Assembly (NCBI GenBank): GCA_963850535.1
Contig: CAWKMC010000024.1
Span: forward strand, 136,885 to 200,884
Source of the DNA: JAMXLO01 sp963850535
Lineage (GTDB): Bacteria; Pseudomonadota; Alphaproteobacteria; Acetobacterales; Acetobacteraceae
Direction: 5' to 3'
Length of the DNA: 64,000 nucleotides
Part shown: in pieces, positions 17,444 to 26,618 of the stretch
How positions within the stretch are numbered: the first letter of the stretch is position 1
Layout: the number at the start of each line of letters is the position of its first letter
Notes under the pieces: generated by a model
The model's input: the letters and a program-made list of their open reading frames with translations, nothing else
Told to the model about the DNA's origin: nothing
The model's database searches: none
Program-made: the position numbers and the translations under genes

Positions 17444-17770
17444 GCGGATGGACTGGCGCGATTTTCCGGAACTCGCCCGTCTAACGACTGAGCCGCCAAG
17501 TGCTCTGCCGTGCCTGCTGAATGATCATCCGCGCTATACGGAAGTGAAGCAGGTGGGCGGATTCGTGCGCGATGCGACCACCGGACAGCCGCTGTTGTCG
17601 CAGTTCTGGGACGGCGAGGGTTCACATACCGATTTTACAAATCCAGCGGCGATCGCCTGGTGGCAATCGGGGCTGCAACGTGAGGTCCTGGATGTCGGCA
17701 TCGACGCCGGATGGAACGATAACAACGAGTACGAGCTGTGGGATGAGGATGCCGAGTGCGAGGGCTTCGG
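17444..17770 (+). pseudogene. Glycoside hydrolase family 31 fragment
   Basis: An open segment with PCLLNDHPRYTEVKQVGGFVRD, LLSQFWDGEGSHTDFTNPAAIAWW and VLDVGIDAGWNDNNEYELWDED. The last holds the catalytic nucleophile region of GH31 alpha-glucosidases/xylosidases (G-I-D-x-x-W-N-D). Both ends are missing: the left side adjoins the toxin debris and the right side is cut by an IS1634-type transposase 7 bases further on. Confidence 0.8.
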
Positions 17771-17776
17771 TACGCC

Positions 17777-19480
17777 ATGTATATCGAAGCCGTCCCAAAT
17801 CGGCTGCGCGAGAGCTATCGCGAGAACGGCAAAGTTCGTAAGCGTACACTGTGCAATCTATCAGACTGGCCGGCGGCTTACGTCGAAGGTCTACGCGGTG
17901 TGCTCAAGGGTGGCACCGTCATCCCCGCGGAGCGTGAAGCTTTCGCCGTCATTCGCAGTCTGCCACATGGCCACGTCGCGGCCGCTCTCGGCACCGTCCG
18001 CAGGATTGGCCTTGACCGTATCCTCAGCCCTGACGGGAATCGTTGCCGTGATCTTATCCTTGCGCTTCTTATCGGGCGCATTCTCGATCCTGCATCCAAA
18101 CTGGCTGCCGCCCGCGCATTGTCGCCCGCCACCGCGGCATCGAGCCTCGGCGAAGTGCTTGGCCTTGGCGAAGTGGATGAGGACGAACTCTACAGGCGCT
18201 CGATTGGCTGCTGGCAGCGCCAGCCCGCGATCGAGGCCACGCTGGCGAAACGCCATCTCACCAATGGCACACTGGTTCTCTATGACGTTTCGTCAAGCTA
18301 CATGGAGGGGCGTTGCTGCCCGCTTGCCAAGCGTGGCTACAGCCGTGACGGCAAGAGAGGCACGCTGCAAATCATCTATGGCCTGCTTTGCGCTCCAGAC
18401 GGCTGCCCGATCGCCATTGAGGTATTCGAGGGCAATACCGCCGATCCCATGACGCTCGCCGGACAGGTCGAGAAACTCAAGCAGCGCTTTCACCTCGACC
18501 ACGTCGTCATGGTGGGAGACCGTGGCATGATCACCCAGGCCCGCATCACCGAGGACATCGCATCGGCAGGCCTGGACTGGATCACCGCGCTGCGCGCACC
18601 GGCGATCCGGGCGCTACTGGACAGTGGTGCCTTGCAGCTCTCGCTGTTCGATCAGCGTGACATGGCGAGCATCACCGCACCCGACTTCCCCACCGAGCGC
18701 CTGGTGGTTTGCCGCAACCCCGATCTCGCCGCCGAGCGCACCCGCAAGCGCGAAGACCTGCTCGCCGCCACCGAACGTGAGCTTGCTCGGATCCAGGCCG
18801 CGGTCGCTCGCAGGCGTGATCCGCTACGTGGCGCCGCCGCGATCGGCCTCGCGGTCGGTGCGGTGATCAACAAATACAAGGTGGCCAAGCATTTCGATCT
18901 CGACATCGCCGATACCGCCTTCAGCTTCGCACGCAAGACCGCCGAGATTGCCGCAGAGGCAGCAGTCGACGGCGTCTACGTCATACGTACCAGTCTGCCG
19001 GCGGACACCTTCGACGACGCGACGACGGTGCGCAGCTACAAGTCCCTCGCCTGCGTGGAACGCGCCTTCCGCTGCATCAAAACCGTCGACCTGCATGTTC
19101 GGCCTGTGTATCACTGGCTGGCCGACCGGGTTCGTGCGCATGTCTTCCTTTGCATGCTGGCCTATTACCTGGAATGGCACATGCGTCAGCGCCTTGCCCC
19201 GATGCTGTTCGACGACACCGATAAGGCAGCTGCCGAAGCACTCCGCCCCAGTGTGGTGGCACGGGCGCGACGCTCTCCCGCCGCAGTCACCAAGCAGACC
19301 ACGGGTCAGACCGAGGACGGGCTGCCGGTTCACAGCTTTCGCTCGTTGCTCGCTGACCTCGCGACCTTGGTGCGCAACACCATCATCACCGCGATCACGC
19401 CGCACTATCCACTCACCGTGCTGACCAGGACGACACCCGTCCAGCACAAGGCGCTCGCCCTCCTCGGCGTCACTTTGTAG
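17777..19480 (+). CDS. IS1634-family transposase
   Basis: A 567-residue protein of the large IS4-like IS1634 group, with LRESYRENGKVRKRTLCNLSDWP at the N-terminus, LVLYDVSSSYMEGRCCPLAKRGYSRDGKRG (first Asp), HVVMVGDRGMITQARI (second Asp) and a C-terminal YYLEWHMRQRLAPMLFDD. The N-terminus lacks the few residues usually found between VPNR and LRESYR, a small in-frame deletion. The expected inverted repeat and leader before the ATG are absent: GH31 sequence runs to within about 7 bases of it. Confidence 0.85.
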   Translation: MYIEAVPNRLRESYRENGKVRKRTLCNLSDWPAAYVEGLRGVLKGGTVIPAEREAFAVIRSLPHGHVAAALGTVRRIGLDRILSPDGNRCRDLILALLIGRILDPASKLAAARALSPATAASSLGEVLGLGEVDEDELYRRSIGCWQRQPAIEATLAKRHLTNGTLVLYDVSSSYMEGRCCPLAKRGYSRDGKRGTLQIIYGLLCAPDGCPIAIEVFEGNTADPMTLAGQVEKLKQRFHLDHVVMVGDRGMITQARITEDIASAGLDWITALRAPAIRALLDSGALQLSLFDQRDMASITAPDFPTERLVVCRNPDLAAERTRKREDLLAATERELARIQAAVARRRDPLRGAAAIGLAVGAVINKYKVAKHFDLDIADTAFSFARKTAEIAAEAAVDGVYVIRTSLPADTFDDATTVRSYKSLACVERAFRCIKTVDLHVRPVYHWLADRVRAHVFLCMLAYYLEWHMRQRLAPMLFDDTDKAAAEALRPSVVARARRSPAAVTKQTTGQTEDGLPVHSFRSLLADLATLVRNTIITAITPHYPLTVLTRTTPVQHKALALLGVTL

Positions 19481-19657
19481 CCAGTATCGAGGCCTCTTGC
19501 CTGGCCAATCTGCCGGTAAGTCAAGAGGTTACGCTTCTCGCATGCAGGAAGTTCGGGCTAGCCGGCAGTCTGGGGAGGGGCTTGCGCCGGCAACGCATCG
19601 CCTCGGTTCCAAGCAACGAATGGTACAGCGACCAAACCAAGAGCCATTCCGCCAGCA

Positions 19658-20374
19658 GGTAGAGTCGAGGAGAGGCGCGGTGCCGCACAAGCGTTCCGTT
19701 TCCCCTCCCCGCTCATCGAACGCAGCATGCGGATTTCCCGCACTACGCTCTCCGACTGGTTTCATCGCGGGCATACGACGGCTGGTCACATGAGCGTCCA
19801 CCATGTTCACGTCCGTCTTGGCGTCGCGACACAGCCTGCTCGGAAGGTTCCAGGTTTCATTCAGTGGTTTGCAGGCTCACGCCAATCCACACGCCGTCAC
19901 CTTCTTCGACAAGCACACCAGAAGTCAGGGTCCTTTCCTCCACCGGCGTTACCCGACCTCAACGGTCATATGACCCTGTCCGACTCCCGTGCAGACCGAC
20001 GCCTGACAGCGCCGTTGAGGCCGCAACCCTCGCCCAGCACAGGCCTCCCCCAATTACCCGGCTCACCTTTCGAACATGCCGTGCCCATTACCCCGATGGA
20101 TCGGAACGGGTGCGTCTGTCGGTTGCTTCCCCATCCCACGCGGGCCTTCCCCGAATCTCAGGCGGGTCGGCATCCATCACTTCACTTTCGGGGCCTGCTC
20201 AGGCTTCACTCGCGTTACGGCCTGCTCGATTGCTCAACCGCCCATGGCGGCCTTTGTCACGAGGCTTCGATCCAGCCGGTTACCCAGCTAAACCGCTCGT
20301 CAGCTACCAGGTCCTACCGACAACTTCCTGGGTGGATCCCTCCTCCACTGGTGAACCGCGCCGTTGGGGCGCAC
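19658..20374 (-). mobile_element. ORF-less group II intron (717 nt)
   Basis: Read on the minus strand, the segment starts with GTGCGCC, the conserved GUGYG intron 5' end. It ends with the domain V-VI signature: GAGAGCGTAGTGC, GGAAA tetraloop region, GCATGCTGCGTTC, then GATGAGCGGGGAGGGG and a 3' end CTCGACTCTACC. These match bacterial group II introns. Between them is structured non-coding sequence typical of domains I-III, with no reverse transcriptase ORF in domain IV. It would need a maturase supplied in trans. Plus-strand open frames across it are likely chance products of its GC-rich structure. Confidence 0.75.
19718..19752 (-). ncRNA. Group II intron domain V
   Basis: A 35-base hairpin with lower stem GAGAGCGTAG / CTGCGTTC, the two-base bulge position, and an upper stem TGCGG / CCGCA capped by GAAAT. 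Domain V is the catalytic metal-binding heart of the ribozyme. It deviates from the usual AGC triad (GAGAGC rather than GAGCCG), but the flanking sequence matches introns of this class. Confidence 0.65.
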
Positions 20375-20510
20375 TGAGATAAGCGCGCATCGTCTGTCTT
20401 GGTTCGCCGCACAGGATGGCGGGCGCCCGGTATCTCAGACGCCTCTAGGTCGATGAGCAAGTAAGCATCACTTCGGCCGATCGTTCCCGGCCTAATTCGG
20501 AAACGGCAAA

Positions 20511-21026
20511 TCAGAAGATTATGATCCCACTCGCAGCAATAGGCGAGACATACATATCGAAATTTGAGACTGCGTCTGCGACTATCCCACCTGCGTAAGC
20601 GTGCTGCACAGCTCCGCCCCATACCTCGTACCAGGAATTGGCATGTACGGGGACGTAATAAAGAGCCGAAATGAGATTACCGTCGAACCGTGTGATGTCA
20701 AACCCGAAGCCATCGGCCGACTTGTTATATATGTCAGTAGTGGTCACATATACGTCGCCAGTGGAGTGGTCTCGCACGAACAACTGCAGGCCAGCGTAGG
20801 CCGATGCGTATCCGAACGCTGAAGCTACATAACCTGCGCCCCACGTAGGCTTGAACCGATACGCTCCATGTGTCTTCCGACTGCGAGTAGAACCAGTCTC
20901 CGACATAAACTCCCGATGAAGCTCCACCGGCTGTCGACGAGAATAGATCAGCACCATCTCTCCACTGGCAGTGTGTTCTGGAAACGCTATGTTCCCCTCC
21001 AGTTGAGTCTCTAGGGCTGAAGGCAC
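20511..21026 (-). CDS. Hypothetical protein, possibly phage structural
   Basis: A 171-residue protein with no family I recognise. It is rich in Tyr, Gly and Ser and reads like a beta-rich C-terminal domain (YVASAFGYASAYAGLQLFVRD, VYVTTTDIYNKSADGFGFDITRFDGN, SWYEVWGGAVQHAYAGG). There is no signal peptide. It is the last gene of a minus-strand series that begins with the galactose-oxidase-like gene; the group II intron lies 136 bases beyond its stop. Confidence 0.5.
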   Translation of the reverse strand: MPSALETQLEGNIAFPEHTASGEMVLIYSRRQPVELHREFMSETGSTRSRKTHGAYRFKPTWGAGYVASAFGYASAYAGLQLFVRDHSTGDVYVTTTDIYNKSADGFGFDITRFDGNLISALYYVPVHANSWYEVWGGAVQHAYAGGIVADAVSNFDMYVSPIAASGIIIF

Positions 21027-21060
21027 CCGGGATCGTGACCAGTGTCCACCCTGAGGAAAC

Positions 21061-21393
21061 TTAGGGCTTCATCCAGCACACACCACCACCTGGGGTGAAA
21101 CACAACAGAATGACTATTTTCGCCTGCCCGCTCTTGGGCCAGCCGCTCCGCCACCTTGGTCTTAGGCTGGGGAGAGACCGGGTACCTTCGCGGAATACCA
21201 TCCCACGCCGCGGCCGGGCTGCGACGTGGCAGGCAGCGAAAATTGGATATACCGCAGCAGCCAGGCTAGGATATTGCAGCAGTTCACTCAGCCAAAGCCG
21301 ACAGCGCTCCAGCTTGGTCTGTGGTGTGTCATCGTGATGCAACAGGTATAGCAGCCGGTGCTGATATACTTCGTGTACGTCGACATCGCGCAT
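21061..21393 (-). CDS. Hypothetical protein
   Basis: A 110-residue protein beginning MRDVDVHEVYQHRLLYLLHHDDTPQTKLERCRLWLSELLQYPSL, preceded by AGAGGAGAAGGC, a good Shine-Dalgarno at normal spacing. The helical first half looks genuine; the second half (CHVAARPRRGMVFREG...) is Arg/Pro-rich and may be out of frame. No family is recognised. ISAs1 is inserted 140 bases upstream and may separate it from its promoter. Confidence 0.5.
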   Translation of the reverse strand: MRDVDVHEVYQHRLLYLLHHDDTPQTKLERCRLWLSELLQYPSLAAAVYPIFAACHVAARPRRGMVFREGTRSLPSLRPRWRSGWPKSGQAKIVILLCFTPGGGVCWMKP

Positions 21394-21532
21394 GCCTTCT
21401 CCTCTTTCCCCGCTTCAAAGGCAAACAAAGCAGAATTGTTTATACGCGTGGCTGCTGTCAAAGGCGGAAGCCATGAGCACCAGTACTGTCGCAATCACAT
21501 GAAGGGATATAGCGATCCGATAAGATGTGAAC

Positions 21533-22828
21533 CCAGGGCTGTTCAACGCTCTCGTCTTGGGCTGGGTGAGTCCGAAATGCAACACGCTGATGCAAACCGC
21601 CGTCGGGTAGCGGCGTAGGGGATTCCTGCGACGCGGTTCCATGTGACTCCTTTGCTGGCAACCTACACAGCGCATGGGGTTGCCATGGCACCGTTCAGTT
21701 CATTTGTTGACCTGCTGACCGAAATCGAAGACCCGAGGCGGGCGGAGGGGAAGCTGTATCGCCTGCCGCACGTCGTGCTGTTTGCGATCTTGGCAATCGT
21801 CGCCGGCGCCAACTCTTATCGGACGATCCACAGCTTCATCGATGTTCACATCGCCCGGTTGCGCGATGCGTTCGGCGTGAAGTGGCGGAAAGCTCCGGCT
21901 TACACGACGATCCGTGGCATCTTGCGACAACTCGATCCCGCCTCGGTCGAAGCTGCGTTCCGCCGCCATGCCGCCGTGTTGAACGACGCGACAAACGGCG
22001 AAGGTCAGCGTCATGTGGCGATCGATGGCAAGACCTTGCGACGAAGCTTCGACAACTTTCTCGACCGTCGCGCCGCGCACATACTCAGCGCCTTTGCTTC
22101 CGACAAGGCTCTGGTGCTGGGACATCTCGACTGCGACGAAAAGTCCAATGAAATCCCGGCGGTCCAGACTTTGCTCGGCTCGCTTGCGCTGACCGGCTCT
22201 GTGGTCACTGTCGATGCCATGCATTGTCAAAAAAAGCATTCGAGCAAGCCGCCGCCGCCAGCGTTCATCTGATCGCTCAGGTCAAAGCCAACCAACCCGC
22301 CCTACATCACGCCATCGCCGCGCTGTGCGACACCGCAGCACCGGTCGATAGCACCCAAACCGCCGACAAGAAGCGTCGGTGCCGCGACGAAACCCGCACG
22401 GTCGAAGTATTCGCGCCGGGTGGCAGCTTGGCCGACACCGAGTGGGATGGCCACATCCGTGCGATTATCCGCGTCAATCGCGACGTACTCACCCGCTCCG
22501 CCACCACTGGCCTATGGCGCGATAGCAGCGAGACCGCCTTGTTCGTCAGCGACGTCATGTTGCCAGCCGCTCAATGTGCCAAAGCCATCCGTGACCACTG
22601 GCACATCGAGAATCGCTCGCACTACGTCCGTGACGGTAGCTTCGCCGAGGACGCCAGCCGCATCCGCTGCAATCCTGGCATCTTTGCGCGTCTGCGCTCG
22701 TTCGCTGCCAACATCCTGCGCTTCAACGGCATTCATAACGTCTCAGATGGTCGGCATCGCATCGCCTTCGGCGGCATCAGTGCAATCCTCGCCATGCGCG
22801 TCATGTATTGAGCGTTGAACAGCCCTGG
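21533..22828 (+). mobile_element. ISAs1-family element with intact ends
   Basis: Perfect terminal inverted repeats CCAGGGCTGTTCAACGCTC are flanked by an 8-bp direct repeat ATGTGAAC (21525-21532 and 22829-22836). The length of 1,296 bases is typical. The clean target duplication suggests a recent insertion. Confidence 0.9.
21685..22811 (+). CDS. ISAs1-family transposase, needs a -1 frameshift
   Basis: The first frame holds FVDLLTEIEDPRRAEGKLYRLPHVV, HVAIDGKTLRRSFD (first Asp) and VVTVDAMHCQKK (second Asp). It must switch to the -1 frame for KAFEQAAAASVHLIAQVKANQPALH and HWHIENRSHYVRDGSFAEDASRIR (catalytic Glu). The switch falls on an in-register slippery heptamer A AAA AAG at 22230-22236 (codons CAA AAA AAG). 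This could be programmed -1 frameshifting or a single-base slippage mutation; most family members have one frame. Full product about 375 residues. Confidence 0.8.
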
Positions 22829-23025
22829 ATGTGAACCACACGCGTTGGGTCGCAGTGTACTGTTTGGGAAAGAAACATCTACCATGAGCCGAAAGCGCCG
22901 ACGAAATTGGGCGCAGTCGACGGCCCTGTCACCCGCACAGTATACAACGACGAAGGGGCACAATCAGCAGCATCTCAATGCGTGCTGAAGCCGGGGATCT
23001 GGAAAACGGGAGGGACTGATAATAG

Positions 23026-23268
23026 ATGCCATACGCCATAATTCGAGGGGCGAACGGGCGACGTTACGAGGTTGACTTTGGCGATGCGCCGGTTCGCGTC
23101 CGGATCTCTTCCAGCGAAGAGACCGTCGAGATTTTCATAGAGGCCGATTTTGAGACCGTCCCGGAAGAGCGTCGGCGCTTCGCCATTCTGAACCTTCCCC
23201 GCCACCGGTTCAGTGAGGCTACCGGCGCAGCCGCGCGCCACGCCGCTATAACCCAATTGCGGGAGTGA
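23026..23268 (+). CDS. Small hypothetical protein
   Basis: An 80-residue protein, MPYAIIRGANGRRYEVDFGDAPVRVRISSSEETVEIFIEADFETVPEERRRFAILNL, with a regular strand-like pattern and an acidic middle. GGGAGGG lies about 14 bases before the ATG, slightly far for a ribosome site. It is on the strand opposite to the surrounding module. No family recognised. Confidence 0.5.
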   Translation: MPYAIIRGANGRRYEVDFGDAPVRVRISSSEETVEIFIEADFETVPEERRRFAILNLPRHRFSEATGAAARHAAITQLRE

Positions 23269-23316
23269 GAGGTTCGTGTCTCTGGCGGTTTCGACCGGAA
23301 GCAACGAAGCCTAGCA

Positions 23317-23418
23317 ATGACAATGCGTACGTATACTACTCGCAGCGGCCGCGTTGTCCGCTACGGCAGTGTGGCGGATTTCGAGCGGCAGAACCTTGGG
23401 CTGTTTTCGGCCGGCTGA
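23317..23418 (+). CDS. Possible very small ORF (33 residues)
   Basis: It reads MTMRTYTTRSGRVVRYGSVADFERQNLGLFSAG, protein-like in composition and 48 bases after the preceding small gene. No clear ribosome site is seen, so this is tentative. Confidence 0.25.
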   Translation: MTMRTYTTRSGRVVRYGSVADFERQNLGLFSAG

Positions 23419-23436
23419 GTGACGGAATTTTGCGGC

Positions 23437-23631
23437 TCAGCAGAGCGGCACGACGACGAGATGTGGCCCAGCTTCCGGCGGCCTTGGCGGCAGACCTGCT
23501 TCGCCGCAGATCCGACGAATAGCCGCTTCTGTTAATTCATCCGGCGCCGGCACGATCAGCAGAGGCGGACCAGTAACAGGCCGTTGACTGCTTTCCAAGC
23601 GAGCTATCCGGTTTTCAAGTGCCCGCGCCAT
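23437..23631 (-). CDS. Small hypothetical protein overlapping the DUF5681 gene
   Basis: A 64-residue protein starting MARALENRIARLESSQRP (a short coiled-coil-like helix) followed by PPLLIVPAPDELTEAAIRRICGEAGLPPRPP. It overlaps the last 28 bases of the DUF5681 gene in another frame, which suggests translational coupling. Similar short coiled-coil proteins often sit beside phage packaging genes; this is inference from context. Confidence 0.55.
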   Translation of the reverse strand: MARALENRIARLESSQRPVTGPPLLIVPAPDELTEAAIRRICGEAGLPPRPPEAGPHLVVVPLC

Positions 23632-24071
23632 ATCGTTTTGGCCTCCAGCGTCGCAACCCGCGTCTCTAGTTCCACCAGCTCAATCGCCCGCCGCTGCATC
23701 TCCAAGACCGCGGCGACTGACTGCCCTTCCTCTGGCGTCAGCTCGCCCGACGCGATCGCCGTGGCGATTATGCCCAATGCTGCGCTCAGATCCGTCGCTG
23801 TTACTAGCGGCGGCAGATCGAACGTCACGGCGCGGCCCTTCCGTTGCGGCCATATGCGAGACAGCACCAGATCGGCGCATCGCGGATCACCAGCCCTTGC
23901 TTTGGCAATGATCGCGCGAAGCACGTCTGCTGCATCGGCTTCCGCCAGGTGGTCGAGCATCGTCGTGACGCGGTTACGCGCACCTGCGGGGCGTCCACGC
24001 GGGTTGCCAGATTGCCCTGGCTGGAACGGGCGGCCCCGTCGCTGTTGTCCCGCTGATACATCAGCTACCAT
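23604..24071 (-). CDS. DUF5681 domain protein, phage packaging associated
   Basis: A 155-residue protein whose N-terminus RGRPFQPGQSGNPRGRPAGARNR is the DUF5681 signature. It is followed by a helical ALIR-type region (ADVLRAIIAKARAGDPRCADLVLSRIWPQRKGR) and a C-terminal coiled coil (SVAAVLEMQRRAIELVELETRVATLEAK). DUF5681 proteins are commonly encoded near phage terminase genes. No terminase large subunit is present in the window. Confidence 0.75.
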   Translation of the reverse strand: MVADVSAGQQRRGRPFQPGQSGNPRGRPAGARNRVTTMLDHLAEADAADVLRAIIAKARAGDPRCADLVLSRIWPQRKGRAVTFDLPPLVTATDLSAALGIIATAIASGELTPEEGQSVAAVLEMQRRAIELVELETRVATLEAKTIWRGHLKTG

Positions 24072-24080
24072 GCCAAGACA

Positions 24081-24640
24081 TTACCACATTGCAGCATCTT
24101 CTGCATCGATCAGTTTCATGGTGCTGCACGTCGCGTCCCCCACAATCGTATTGCCGCTCGGTGCCGTGTGTCTGACCGAGTGGAAAGCTTCACATTTGGC
24201 CTGCGCCACCGTGGCCCCGAAACCCCCGCGCGGTGGCGGGTGCAGGCCGTCCTTAATAGCCAAGGCCGTATGCGCCCGCGTGGCCTGCTCCAGCTGCACT
24301 ATAGCCGCCGCCCGTTCTTTGCTCGCAAATTCCAGAGCATACGGAAGAGAGCCATGCTTGCCGCTAGCGATGTGATGCGCATCAATCCGCGCGTCTAAAT
24401 CACCAAAGCCCTCTACATCGGCCTCCGCCTTCGTCATCCGCTGAAGCGCTATATCCACAATCGTGCCAGCCTCAGCACGCTCCCGCGCCGCTTCGCCAGA
24501 GCGGCCTTCGCCTCACGCAGTGCTTCGCTAGGGTCGCCTGTGTGCTCAGGGAGGGTGGTGACATCGCTACTTCCGTTGTCAGGCCCCTCAGCCGGCTGCG
24601 GCATGAGAAGCGCAGCTCTTTTCCACGTAGCGAGACGCAT
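24081..24640 (-). pseudogene. Hypothetical coiled-coil protein, probably one gene with a frameshift
   Basis: The first frame reads MRLATWKRAALLMPQPAEG...DPSEALREAKAALAKRR. Near 24490 the frame changes and ERAEAGTIVDIALQRMTKAEADVEGFGDLDARIDAHHIASGKHGSLPYALEFASKERAAAIVQLEQAT continues smoothly. The two together look like one helical phage-type protein. The last part (DGLHPPPRGGFGATVAQ...) may be another shift. It sits 9 bases from the DUF5681 start. Confidence 0.5.
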
Positions 24641-24674
24641 CGTCGTAAAATGTCAGTCTCATCGTTTGTCTCCC

Positions 24675-26618
24675 TTATATGCTGATGATTGTAATTGATG
24701 GATCAGGGAAGTTCAGGTTCGCCATCACGCCGGCATTCACCGAGACCGTGCTATAAACTCCGTCTTGACCAACGCCGGTCTGCGCTAAAGTCATCTGCCA
24801 AACATTGGCCGTGCCGTTCCCGCTCGCATTCACTGGCCAATGACTGAAAGCAACGCTCTTATTGTTCTGAGCACCGCGGCCGACGTTGAGGCACATTATC
24901 GTAGCACGCCCCGCTTCTGGCGTGGTGGCGGTGACCAGCATCCCACTGGCGTTCGTCGTGGTCTTCCAACGTGGGCCATAGGCGTTCTTCGTCGCCTGTT
25001 TCATCCAATAACCTTTGGGGTTTGGCGTCGGCACAGAAGATCTATTGTTAGATGAACCCGGATTGCCCGGATCAGCCACGATGCCTCCCGTGCCATTGCC
25101 GAACCCGCCCCAGCAACATGCCAACTGAGGCACCTTGACGGTATTCAAACCAATCATAAGCGCCTGCGCGCACCACATCGCCCCTACCGCCGATGCCATC
25201 GTCGCATCGTTCGTGTTCCAGTCAGTGCCATGGCCGCCAAAACTTACATACTTTACGTTATTCGTGACAGCACTGTTCGCGGCGTTCGCTATTGACTGGA
25301 AGTTATTAGACCTCAGCGGAGTCGTGTCAGTAGCCCTCCCGAACCCGCCGCCCTGGAAATAGTCGTAACAGAAGATATCAAGCCCAGTGTATTGACTAGA
25401 AGCAAAGTCAGTCCATCCGATATAATCGTTGCTGGGGCCGAGGATTAGCACACCCGGCGCGGCCGACTTCACCGCAGGACCGAACGCTTGATAATAGGAG
25501 CCAACTCCAAACTCGCCCAAGCTGGTCGAGGCATTCGGCTCGTCGTGGCCCGCTAGCGCGAATAGCGGGAACTTGCGGCCATCCGACATAGTGAAAGTGC
25601 TGAGATATCTGGCGAGGTTCGCCATCGCCGTTGCATAGTCTGACGGGCTGAACCAGTTGCCGTAGGACTGAAGGCCGTTAAGGTTGAAGTCCACCCCAAG
25701 GATACACTTGGTAACCCCGTTTGGGGAGAACTTCGGCCAGTTGTTGACCAAGGGGGCCAGCGCACTCTGCTTGACCGTAAGATTAGAGTTCCAGTAAGTG
25801 GCAGACCCGCTCCCGTCATCCCCGTCCTTCATTTCACAAATGCCCACCTCCAACGCGGCAAACTGGGCCATGATGATGGGGTCGGTAAAATCACCGAATG
25901 GCGCGCCATTCCGCGGGTTGCTCAAGCTGCTCGAGTTAAAACCGTTCGCAAACTGCGGGACAATCTGCTGGCCACTTCCGCCACCAGGGTTGATGAACGC
26001 CGATGAAAAGTCAGCCGTCAGGAACGGACTGGATGCCACCGGCCCAGGGCCGCCTGCCGCCGCCTGCGAGATGATAGTGAACGCCACGGGCCCAAACGGA
26101 GAGTTCGACGCACCAGACTGCGTCGGCGTCTCTGTGATTGCGTAATTGCCCGCTGTAAGCGAAGCCGCCGCTGTGAGAAGATCGCGCCGAGACACTTGGA
26201 AGCTAGAAGCATTAGCGCCGCCGAAATAGAAGAATTCTATCACGCTCGAGGTCGACGGATCCGTGACACCGTTACGAACCGCCTGCCCCCCTTGGGCTGT
26301 GATGGTCCAGGTATCAAACGGACCACCAGATGGCGCCGGCTGCCCAGGCGTCTGAGACGCCAAAATGGACCGGCCAGGAGCCGTCACAACAGTCTTGTCA
26401 GGAGATTCCTGCAGCCCCCCGCCCACGCCTATAGTGAACGGGCCGCCAATCACGGGCGCGGACTGAAGTTTACTGACACCGTCCACGGCAATAATCCGCA
26501 CGTAGTAACTGCCATCTGCGAGCCCCGGAATGCTGAGGCTCAGGGCCGTCGAAGTGCCAGCCGGAGTCCAAGGGCCAGTCGCCGATGTAGAGTACGAAAC
26601 TATGTAGCTATAGCTCAT
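24675..26618 (-). CDS. Fibronectin-III plus glycoside-hydrolase-like protein
   Basis: A 647-residue protein. Residues 1-65 form a fibronectin type III-like domain (SYIVSYSTSATGPWTPAGTSTALSLSIPGLADGSYYVRIIAVDGVSK). A Gly/Ser/Thr-rich linker leads to a C-terminal domain (about 200-640) with features of a TIM-barrel glycosidase: KFPLFALAGHDEPNAS, where DEPN resembles the acid/base N-E-P motif, plus GLDIFCYDYF and VKYVSFGGHGTDW. No signal peptide is seen. The family cannot be named firmly; a GH39-like clan A enzyme is one option. It lies between the galactose-oxidase-like and coiled-coil genes on the same strand. Confidence 0.6.
   Translation of the reverse strand: MSYSYIVSYSTSATGPWTPAGTSTALSLSIPGLADGSYYVRIIAVDGVSKLQSAPVIGGPFTIGVGGGLQESPDKTVVTAPGRSILASQTPGQPAPSGGPFDTWTITAQGGQAVRNGVTDPSTSSVIEFFYFGGANASSFQVSRRDLLTAAASLTAGNYAITETPTQSGASNSPFGPVAFTIISQAAAGGPGPVASSPFLTADFSSAFINPGGGSGQQIVPQFANGFNSSSLSNPRNGAPFGDFTDPIIMAQFAALEVGICEMKDGDDGSGSATYWNSNLTVKQSALAPLVNNWPKFSPNGVTKCILGVDFNLNGLQSYGNWFSPSDYATAMANLARYLSTFTMSDGRKFPLFALAGHDEPNASTSLGEFGVGSYYQAFGPAVKSAAPGVLILGPSNDYIGWTDFASSQYTGLDIFCYDYFQGGGFGRATDTTPLRSNNFQSIANAANSAVTNNVKYVSFGGHGTDWNTNDATMASAVGAMWCAQALMIGLNTVKVPQLACCWGGFGNGTGGIVADPGNPGSSNNRSSVPTPNPKGYWMKQATKNAYGPRWKTTTNASGMLVTATTPEAGRATIMCLNVGRGAQNNKSVAFSHWPVNASGNGTANVWQMTLAQTGVGQDGVYSTVSVNAGVMANLNFPDPSITIISI

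Noticed and set aside
19727..20382. Plus-strand frames of about 170-216 codons that look like commonly annotated hypothetical proteins
   Set aside because: They lie antisense to the group II intron RNA; Pro/Ser/Arg-rich sequence reflects ribozyme stems rather than a protein.
23584..24375. 263-codon plus-strand frame
   Set aside because: Antisense to the DUF5681 and coiled-coil genes, which have recognisable features.
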